DNA of 64,000 nt from Laspinema olomoucense D3b (GTDB lineage Bacteria; Cyanobacteriota; Cyanobacteriia; Cyanobacteriales; Laspinemataceae), in contig NZ_JAMXFA010000037.1 of NCBI RefSeq assembly GCF_025370785.1, forward strand, positions 1 through 64,000, in the 5' to 3' direction. Of this stretch, positions 33,342 through 39,623 are shown piece after piece. The number at the start of each line of letters is the position of its first letter. Position 1 is the first letter of the stretch. Made by a program: the position numbers and the translations under genes. Below the pieces are notes generated by a model. It saw only the letters and a program-made list of their open reading frames with translations. It was not told the DNA's origin and ran no database searches.

Positions 33342-33365
33342 AGCGGGGTGGTACCCGCTTTTTTT
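33342..33365. promoter_or_regulatory. leader hairpin of the cassette A large gene
   Basis: AGCGGG (33342-33347) pairs with CCCGCT (33354-33359), followed on the plus strand by seven T. It lies about 32 bases before the start of the minus-strand gene. Cassette B has a different-sequence hairpin with a T-run at the same place (58396-58422). Confidence 0.45.
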
Positions 33366-33470
33366 GTTTGTGGGCTGGTGACCCGAGACAAGCACTGACT
33401 AGGAGCCATCGCCGCGCTTCCTGAGTCGGACTGATGCCCGAGGGTTGCGAAATGATGCTGGCTCCCTTGC

Positions 33471-33502
33471 AGTTGATACAGTTAATATTAACTGTATCAA
33501 CT
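33471..33502. promoter_or_regulatory. 32-bp perfect palindrome, candidate operator
   Basis: The two half-sites AGTTGATACAGTTAAT and its exact complement meet at 33486/33487. It lies between the divergent large gene and regulator gene of cassette A, so it is the natural binding site for the adjacent helix-turn-helix protein. Confidence 0.6.
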
Positions 33503-33579
33503 AACAAATCCAAGTGTCAAGCAAGTTAAGGAGTTGATGAAAGTTAAGATTTAACTGGCGCGTTTGTGCAGGTAGTCCG

Positions 33580-34503
33580 TTGTCGCAAGTCAATCCCCAA
33601 CGAATCAAAATTTTGGTCTTCCAGATGAGGCAGTTATTGCCAGAGCAGTCTAATGTGGCTCTAGCTCGGGTTTTGGGCTTGACTCCTGCTGCTATCAGCA
33701 AATGGACTAAGGGCAAAACCAACACGCTCAAGGAAGAAACGAAAGCCCGAATTGTCTCGTTGCTCGGATGTCCGCGAGAGTCGTTGGACGAGTTTTTGAG
33801 CGGGGCGCTATCCTGGGATGAGTTTAAAGCGACCTGCTCTGAAGAATCCATCCACGAACTCGGTCAAGAGGAAGCGCCAGCCTCGAAGGAGAGCTTTTTT
33901 AAACGGATTGACCAACTCACTTGGCTAGAAGCCGTCGAAGCCTTGCAAGCCATTCTTAAACGGTTAACCACACTCCAAACCGAAATGAGTCGGCATGGAC
34001 CTTGGGATATCGTGGAGGTGGTCGAGGCCCTCGCGTCATTGCTAGACCTAGACTCAGTGATGCAAGTGGCTGAACGGGTGAAAATCTTGCTAGGCGATCG
34101 CATCACGACTTTGGAACACCGAATGCAGGAGTTGGGGTTGCTCGAATCGCGTCCGTTCCAGCATAATCCGCTGTTTCGTAAGCTCGAAGAATACCGGCTA
34201 GATGCGGGATTGTCCCGGGAGCAACTGAGCGAACAACTCTACCTCAAGTCCGGTGGGCGATTCGACAAACAGACGGCTGCTGCGATCGCCTCGGGGAAGC
34301 TGCTACCCGATAACGGCGAGGTCTTGTGGGTGGGTTGTTTGCTCAGAAATGCTCAAGGCGAGTTTTATAGTCATGATGAGTTGTTGGCCCTAAGAGCGGG
34401 CAATGTGGATTTCTTCAGTGCCAGTCGCCCACAGGAGGAACCAGACGAGCCAATCGAAGATGTGGGGGCGAAGGGGGGCAATGGAATCAAGTCGCTGGAT
34501 TGA
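33580..34503 (+). CDS. cassette A helix-turn-helix regulator
   Basis: The 307-residue protein starts at TTG 33580. An ATG 16 codons in (MRQLLPEQ) is an alternative but would cut the first helix. Residues 20-60 form an XRE-like helix-turn-helix (QSNVALARVLGLTPAAISKW, then TKGKTN). Residues about 150-190 (ALASLLDLDSVMQVAERVKI) match the paralogue at 58844. A second helix-turn-helix-like stretch is at about 205-245 (EEYRLDAGLSREQLSEQLYL). It is divergent from the large gene, with a 32-bp palindrome between, which suggests it controls that promoter. It overlaps the next gene by 23 bases. Confidence 0.65.
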   Translation: MSQVNPQRIKILVFQMRQLLPEQSNVALARVLGLTPAAISKWTKGKTNTLKEETKARIVSLLGCPRESLDEFLSGALSWDEFKATCSEESIHELGQEEAPASKESFFKRIDQLTWLEAVEALQAILKRLTTLQTEMSRHGPWDIVEVVEALASLLDLDSVMQVAERVKILLGDRITTLEHRMQELGLLESRPFQHNPLFRKLEEYRLDAGLSREQLSEQLYLKSGGRFDKQTAAAIASGKLLPDNGEVLWVGCLLRNAQGEFYSHDELLALRAGNVDFFSASRPQEEPDEPIEDVGAKGGNGIKSLD

Positions 34504-35362
34504 GGCTTTACGGACAACGGCTAGTCAAACTTGGCTGCTGACTTGGGCATTCCGCAGCCGGTTAGTGGAGCTAGTTTTTTGCGAGTTGCTGGTGCGCTTG
34601 GGGTTGCTGGACCAAGCGGCAGACGTTTCCATTCGCTCTGGGTTTGGGTTGTCCATCGACTGTGCTTCGGTCGCCGTTGCGGATAACTTGCTTGTCAATG
34701 TAGAGCGGCTGTGTGTTTGTGTGGTGATGCTGTCGGATTGCTTATCCCTGCGTCCGGTCCCCCACGTTGGCATCTGCCATAACCTGCAACCCGTCGCCCC
34801 GATTTTCGACCCCCTCAAATTGCTGACATTTAATCGTTGTTTTTCCCCGAACGAGTTTGAACCCGTTGCGACCCATTTGCTCGACATTTTGAAAACTCAA
34901 GGATGGTATTTTATGCAAAACGATAATCAAAATAACTCAGCCCTAGCTGATGCCAACTACTTGCGCGTTATCGACTTCATGCGGACCAAACGTGCCGATG
35001 GTTATGCGGTGATGGCAGCCAGCATGGTCGATGACCGGGTAATCTACACCAACGATTTGTATTCGAGCGCTAGGGTGATTGTCCCAGCCCACCAGATGAC
35101 CGACCCGCGCTCGTTCGACAATCGCGCTCTGTGGCGAGATTCGTGGGACTATCACGAGCAACTTTATAGCTTACTCCACCGGGACAAGTTCATCGGCGAG
35201 TTCTACCACAAAATCCGGCGCGTGAACGGTTCTTTTATTGGTGTGTGGGCTGACTTTTATTTCGTCGAAGACCACCTGGGAATTCCCATGCGAATTGTCG
35301 TGTCTCGCCCCGATAACTGGGAACTGCTGCCCGAACCTAACCCGACTCGCTCTGCTGCATAA
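34481..35362 (+). CDS. cassette A PAS-like protein
   Basis: The start is ATG 34481, with AAGGGGGG just upstream, overlapping the end of the regulator gene. The 293-residue product has a hydrophobic-rich N-terminal half (LTWAFRSRLVELVFCELLVR). The C-terminal domain from about residue 155 on resembles a PAS fold (GYAVMAASMVDDRVIYTNDL; IGVWADFYFVEDHLGIPMRI). PAS domains sense small ligands or partners. The first part has several Cys residues (LCVCVVMLSDCLS). The equivalent gene in cassette B (59637) encodes another PAS-like protein of different sequence. The role is inferred from the fold resemblance and context. Confidence 0.5.
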   Translation: MESSRWIEALRTTASQTWLLTWAFRSRLVELVFCELLVRLGLLDQAADVSIRSGFGLSIDCASVAVADNLLVNVERLCVCVVMLSDCLSLRPVPHVGICHNLQPVAPIFDPLKLLTFNRCFSPNEFEPVATHLLDILKTQGWYFMQNDNQNNSALADANYLRVIDFMRTKRADGYAVMAASMVDDRVIYTNDLYSSARVIVPAHQMTDPRSFDNRALWRDSWDYHEQLYSLLHRDKFIGEFYHKIRRVNGSFIGVWADFYFVEDHLGIPMRIVVSRPDNWELLPEPNPTRSAA

Positions 35363-35365
35363 CTA

Positions 35366-36115
35366 ATGATAAATCTTGCCCACAAAACGGCCATCATCAC
35401 CGGCGCTTCCTCGGGCATCGGACGGGCCACCGCACTGCTACTGGCTGAGGCGGGCGTCCAAGTCACGCTGGTCTCAAGGAATGGCGATCGCCTCCAACAA
35501 CTTGCCGACCAGATTCTCAGCAGCAGCGGCACAACAGTCGCCATTCCCGCGAATATTACCGATTGCCAACAAGTTCAACAAATGGTGCAAACGGTCCTGG
35601 ACAAGTTTGGACGAATCGATATCCTGGTCAACTCTGCCGGACTGATTGATGTGGCTCCGACCGTTGAGGCGAGTGTGGAGTGCTGGCAGCAGTTGATTCA
35701 GGTGAATTTGCTTGGGACGATGTACTGTTGCCATGCCGTGGCCCCGGTTATGCAAGAACAGCAGTGCGGACATATCGTCAATGTTTCCTCGGTGGCGGGT
35801 CGGACGGCTTCGGCTGGGGTGAGTGCCTACAATGCCAGCAAGTGGGGTGTGGGGGCGTTCTCGGAAGCGTTGCGGCAGGAACTCTGCAAGAGCGGGGTGC
35901 GCTTGACCGTGGTCGAACCGGGTTGGGTCGAGACGCCACTCTATGACGCGATTGCAAGTGGGGCCATGCAGGAGCGGATTGCGCGTTGGCAAGAGGGCAT
36001 CGGGGAGCCACTGATGCCGGAGGATGTGGCGGGGGCGATCGGGTTTGCGCTATCTCAGCCGCAGCGGGTGAACGTGAACGAGATTTTGCTCAGACCGACT
36101 GGGCAGGTGAATTAG
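35366..36115 (+). CDS. short-chain dehydrogenase/reductase
   Basis: The 249-residue protein is a classical SDR. The cofactor motif TGASSGIG is at 12-19 and NSAG at 89-92. The catalytic triad is Ser (NVSS, about 142), Tyr155 and Lys159 (YNASK). The PGWVETPLYD segment after the active site is typical. The arginine-free loop after the second strand (VSRNGDRL) suggests NADP(H) use through Arg38. It starts 3 bases after the PAS-like gene stop, so it is in the same operon. A second copy in cassette B is split by a tnpB element. The substrate is unknown. Confidence 0.92.
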   Translation: MINLAHKTAIITGASSGIGRATALLLAEAGVQVTLVSRNGDRLQQLADQILSSSGTTVAIPANITDCQQVQQMVQTVLDKFGRIDILVNSAGLIDVAPTVEASVECWQQLIQVNLLGTMYCCHAVAPVMQEQQCGHIVNVSSVAGRTASAGVSAYNASKWGVGAFSEALRQELCKSGVRLTVVEPGWVETPLYDAIASGAMQERIARWQEGIGEPLMPEDVAGAIGFALSQPQRVNVNEILLRPTGQVN

Positions 36116-36125
36116 TGGGGCGTGG

Positions 36126-36186
36126 GGGTGATCACAAGTCAGCTTATTTATAAGAGATGACTTTGACAGATGACTTGTGATCACCC
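36126..36186. repeat. hairpin repeat copy 1, after the SDR gene
   Basis: A 16-bp perfect inverted repeat (GGGTGATCACAAGTCA at 36126-36141, partner at 36171-36186) with the core GCTTATTTATAAGAGATGAC. It lies 10 bases after the SDR stop and may be its terminator. Related copies are at 36754 and 63923. Confidence 0.8.
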
Positions 36187-36753
36187 TGGAAAAGTCTAAT
36201 TCTGCTACGGTTTCAGCGATTTCCTTGGGGTTGGCAGCAGTGTGGGGAATCAGGGCTAGTTCGAGACAAGTGGTAAGGACTGGTGTGTGTGATTTAGCTG
36301 GTGGAGCCTAGATGATTAGGTTGGCGATCGCATCCTGGGAAATCGTGGCTAGTTCGACGCGGTTCGGATAGGTCTAATTAAGGCTTTGGACAAAGGACTC
36401 TTGCTCTTGATTTAACTGGTGGAGCCTAGATAACTGGGAAAAGCGATCGTCTATGCCCAGGCTGGGCTTACCGCATTCTGTCGAATCCGGCATGGGCTTT
36501 CTCTGCTGCCATCGCGATGCGTCGCGTCCATTTCGTCACCTGTTGGCGATCGCATCTACCGACTTGCTTCTGGGCAAATTCAAATGGCATCCCGCCAGTT
36601 GGCGATCGCACTGAACAAAGCCATAATTGACAAATCCTAGTCTCCTCATAATGTTTGGTTCCTGACCAGTTGACGAGAGCCTACTGCATAGCTGGGCTGT
36701 GCGGCATCCATCGAATCCGCCACCAACAAAGATCCGGTTTTTCCATTGGGATA
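36187..36753. other. non-coding stretch with HIP1 sites
   Basis: No gene is seen. A 20-25-base direct repeat (GGTGGAGCCTAGAT with flanking GATTTA and CTG) occurs near 36291 and 36412, and a diverged third copy near 38796. HIP1-like octamers are frequent, as in decayed cyanobacterial intergenic DNA. Confidence 0.4.
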
Positions 36754-36816
36754 GGGTGAACACAAGTCAGCTTATTTATAAGAAATCGATTTTAGAGGGA
36801 ACTTGTGTTCACTCCC
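36754..36816. repeat. hairpin repeat copy 2
   Basis: The same element as 36126-36186. The arms read GTGAACACAAGT and ACTTGTGTTCAC, so one base pair of the stem has changed on both sides relative to copy 1. The core CAGCTTATTTATAAGA is kept. Confidence 0.75.
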
Positions 36817-37455
36817 AAAAAAACATTGCCCTATCTTGATTGTAACGATTTTGATGAGGTGGTTAGCTTACTCTCAAGGAAACTGCCGAACGATGCAACA
36901 TCGGCGAAATTGGCCGTCGTTGGTAGGCGATCAGTCTGCTGGCTGATTGAGCGGTAAGCGGAGCTATGTCGTAGGCGATCGCACCCAAGGAAAAAGCCAT
37001 CTTTTCCAGCGAAAATAGGACCACTCTGTTTTAGGTGGGGGCCAATTGTGCCAGAACGATGTAAGTCTTAGACGAAAGTGTCAAGCATTTCAGGTTGAGG
37101 ACTCTGGTGCTGGTCTGGTATGGTGCAATCGTCAGCAGCCGGATGGGAGCCGTCTGGTTATTTTAAGTCAGCGTGAGCATAAGTCGCTTCCATTTGGGTA
37201 GGGCAGATATCCTAGTTTTTTGGGAACTTCTAGCGTTTCCGTCTGTTTTTCTCGCGCTACTTTTGTTCACTCGAATGTAAGTTTTGTTCGCTCCATCTCT
37301 TGACGACTTGGGCAGGTTAGAGCAGGTAGTTTTTTAGCGTTATCTCAGATGAAATAAGGGCTATTACTCTTAAAAATGATGTGAGGGTTAATGGACCAAA
37401 GTTAGCACTTTGGGGTCACATTGCAACTTATGGTATTAACGCTTTTATAGAACCA
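36817..37455. other. non-coding stretch
   Basis: No gene is seen. It contains a dispersed HIP1-linked repeat (36951-36982) and AT-rich sequence before the Tn3-derived element. Confidence 0.35.
36951..36982 (-). repeat. dispersed HIP1-linked repeat, intergenic copy
   Basis: On the minus strand it reads GCGATCGCCTACGACATAGC then TCCGCTTACCGC, the same unit found inside coding sequence at 27226, 27304 and 29744. Confidence 0.75.
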
Positions 37456-37460
37456 GTTTA

Positions 37461-37935
37461 GGGGTTTGAATAGCAACCAGGCAGAAACTTATGCTAAGGC
37501 TAAAAGCCTTACATACAAGGGTTTTCACCCCATGTTTCTGGGAAATCATTGAGGTCACGTAAGGGACGCATCCCTCCATCAAGCAACTCCGAAGGCAAAT
37601 TAAAGTGATAGCGACCCAGCATATTGATATGAGAATAGGCCAGAGGAGATAGCCGAGCGATATCTTCTGCCTTGAGCGGTGTTCCTTGAAGGCGGAGATG
37701 ATTCAAGGCGGTATTCATGTAATAGGTATTCCATAAAACCAGCACATTAACTACCAAACCTAAAGCTGATAGCTGCTGAGTAAGACTACAGTTAATGACA
37801 TTGTGAAGCGACATAGGCAAAAAACCGCTCCATCTTTGACTAGCATAAGCACAGAAGATTCTGAAAGCTAAAAGTATTACCCAGTAAGGATTTCAGCCTT
37901 AGCGTAAGTTTCTGTACGATTGCTACTCAAACGCC
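37461..37935 (-). mobile_element. Tn3-derived miniature element with 5-bp target duplication
   Basis: Terminal inverted repeats of 48 bp lie at 37461-37508 and 37888-37935 and match at 39 of 48 positions (GGGGTTTGAATAGCAA against GGCGTTTGAGTAGCAA at the outer ends). Both sides are flanked by the direct repeat GTTTA (37456-37460 and 37936-37940), the 5-bp duplication made by Tn3-family transposases. The 475-bp element keeps only the 3' end of tnpA, so it is an internally deleted element that must be mobilised in trans. Confidence 0.92.
37509..37820 (-). pseudogene. tnpA: 3' fragment of a Tn3-family transposase gene
   Basis: About 103 codons remain of a transposase normally near 1000 residues. 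LGLVVNVLVLWNTYYMNTAL and EDIARLSPLAYSHINMLGRY, followed by HFNLP, are the C-terminal signature of Tn3 TnpA. The stop codon abuts the left inverted repeat, as in complete Tn3 elements. The catalytic DDE residues lie in the missing part. Confidence 0.9.
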
Positions 37936-38263
37936 GTTTACCCATGCTGTTTCCCCCTTACCGCCAGTGTACTTATCTGCCTTGGTTCTAATTACGGCTT
38001 GATGCCAGCTTCATTCTTAAAATTCCGAGCCTATCGATGTGTGGACAAGTTACGAGTCATGGTGTCCCTTACAGGACCAAAGTTTTACTTGTATCAAAGG
38101 GTTACTTAGGAAGCTAACTTTACGGGCTAGTTTTAATTAGTTTTTCCCGTTGGTTATGAATTAGACATCGCATAAATCGCACACCTTTTTTCCTTCAAGT
38201 AGTATCCCGAACAAGTGAGACTTTGAACCAGTATAACCCCATACTGGCGGCGATACTACTGAA

Positions 38264-38300
38264 GTTTCAATCCATCTAATATCCTCAGCGAGTGAGGATA
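38264..38300 (-). CRISPR. solo CRISPR-like repeat of a different type
   Basis: On the plus strand GTTTCAATCCATCTAATAT is followed by CCTCAGCGAGTGAGGATAG. It has the same architecture as the array repeat (GTTTC..., then a hairpin around AGCGAGT) but a different stem. No second unit is adjacent. Confidence 0.5.
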
Positions 38301-38691
38301 GTAAGTCTGTCGCACAAATTTAAGTTTTAAAAAAGTGTCTTTTGAGTTTTCCAAAAATTGAAAATGTAGAGCTTTTGTCGCTACGGAAGCCCTAAGTTTT
38401 TAAGTTTTTATTTGCGAATTGGAGGGGAGTCGAAGCCTTATTTCGATTTCCGCATTCGTATAAGACTTCAACTTAAAGACTTTGTTTTAACGACCTAGTC
38501 TCGGTCACCATAGAAAATTTTGCCCTAACCCTTGGGCTGGGGGGATAACTTTACTGCTAGAGCGTCAGGCTGGGGACATTACTCTATGCGGTAGAGGTGT
38601 CTCCAAAAACTATATTACTCGAAATCTACTCTTGTGTCAACAGTCGCATCTCCCATTCGTATAAGACTTCAATTAAAGACTTTGTTTTAAC

Positions 38692-38729
38692 GTTTCCAAT
38701 CAATTGGTTTCCCCAGCGAGTGGGGATAG
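38692..38729 (-). CRISPR. solo CRISPR-like repeat with leader-like flank
   Basis: GTTTCCAATCAATTGG then TTTCCCCAGCGAGTGGGGAT is close to the array repeat. The following sequence has AACCCTTACCCAACGAGG, which resembles AACCCTTACCCAGCAAGG in the leader of the main array. It is probably the remnant of a lost sister array with its leader. Confidence 0.55.
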
Positions 38730-39019
38730 CAAAAATTATAACCCTTACCCAACGAGGTATCCCGGGCTGGTTTGCGTGGCAAAGGGGTTGTTGTTCTTGA
38801 TCTATGTGGTGGACTGTAGATGGCTCGGTTAGCGATGGCCTGCGACATAGCTAGTGCTAACGCGCAGGCTCCACCAACGACGTGCGGCATCTTATCAAAC
38901 TCCAGCTAAATTTCTTAGGATACGATCGCCACCTTAACGAAATTAGCACAATAGATGGCGCTCAGGTAGATAGCTTTATCTTTTGCAACTGCTGCATGAT
39001 GAAGAAAAAGAAACCGCTT

Positions 39020-39295
39020 TTAGAAGGAACGGAGAAACATTCCAGATCCAAGCACACTAAGACACCATATAACGAAAGCCAATTTCCATTCCATTGCATA
39101 ACATACTATGGCAAATATAATACCCGCTATCATTACAAGGCAAGCTCTTTTTTTGCCTTCATAATGATAATAATCAATCAAGGGAGTTTGAACTGAAAAA
39201 CTCACCCAAGCAACTGCTTCAGGATATAACTCTAATATAAGGAGTGCTATGGTTAGTCCTAACAAAAACAGGTATTTGAGAGTTGTGTATTTCAT
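39020..39295 (-). CDS. small three-helix membrane protein
   Basis: The 91-residue protein has three hydrophobic segments (LKYLFLLGLTIALLILELY; ACLVMIAGIIFAIVCYAM; LAFVIWCLSVLGSGMF). No family is recognised. It lies on the same strand as, and after, the 45-residue gene at 39446, beyond the leader-distal end of the CRISPR array. A 104-codon frame on the opposite strand overlaps it but lacks protein character. It could belong to the CRISPR neighbourhood or be unrelated. Confidence 0.5.
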   Translation of the reverse strand: MKYTTLKYLFLLGLTIALLILELYPEAVAWVSFSVQTPLIDYYHYEGKKRACLVMIAGIIFAIVCYAMEWKLAFVIWCLSVLGSGMFLRSF

Positions 39296-39402
39296 TGAAT
39301 GATACCTTTCTACGAGTACAAATGGGGTGTTGATTGGCTACTTATACAATAGGTAAAAGCAGCCACAGCAAGCTGATTCCATGAATTAAAGTAATCGCTG
39401 AA

Positions 39403-39438
39403 ATTTCCAATCAATTAATTTTCCCATCTAGTAGGAAA
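39403..39438 (-). CRISPR. degenerate CRISPR repeat outside the array
   Basis: TTTCCAATCAATTAATTTT then CCCATCTAGTAGGAAA resembles the array repeat but with several changes in the hairpin. It lies about 190 bases beyond the trailer end of the array, just past the stop of the 45-residue gene. Confidence 0.5.
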
Positions 39439-39445
39439 TTGCTAG

Positions 39446-39583
39446 TTACCTGTTATCTAATTCATCAGCTAAACGTTCTAAATCACTGCCTTTGCCAATA
39501 GTGGCAGTTTCGTAAATGTTCCAGACTACCCCTGCAAGTAGCAGGAGTAAAATTCCAACTAACACCTTTTTTTTCCAAGCCAT
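39446..39583 (-). CDS. 45-residue single-pass membrane protein
   Basis: A short frame reads MAWKKKVLVGILLLLLAGVV, then a polar tail ending in DLERLADELDNR. It has a positively charged start, one clear membrane helix (about 7-22) and an amphipathic C-terminal helix, so it looks like a real small membrane protein. No strong ribosome binding site is seen. It lies between the CRISPR array end and the 91-residue membrane protein gene. Confidence 0.45.
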   Translation of the reverse strand: MAWKKKVLVGILLLLLAGVVWNIYETATIGKGSDLERLADELDNR

Positions 39584-39623
39584 GAGGTTATTCCCGCTAA
39601 TATTTCTCTATCACACTGCATCC

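Larger units (their letters stand above)
37941..39019. other. decayed region with relic CRISPR repeats
   Basis: No credible gene is seen. It holds solo CRISPR-like repeats at 38264 and 38692 and a 40-bp direct repeat (CATTCGTATAAGACTTCAA then TTAAAGACTTTG) at 38453-38492 and 38654-38692. An imperfect palindrome, CCTGCGACATAGCT/AGTGCTAACGCGCAGG, lies near 38839-38869. Confidence 0.45.

Noticed and set aside
33310-33409. 33-residue N-terminal extension of the cassette A large protein
   Set aside because: The paralogue does not share this part, and a hairpin lies within it.
36536-36763. 75-codon minus-strand frame
   Set aside because: It spans HIP1-rich decayed DNA and part of a hairpin repeat; no protein features are seen.
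38882-39196. 104-codon plus-strand frame near the array
   Set aside because: It overlaps the 91-residue membrane-protein gene on the other strand and has no start signal or protein-like composition.
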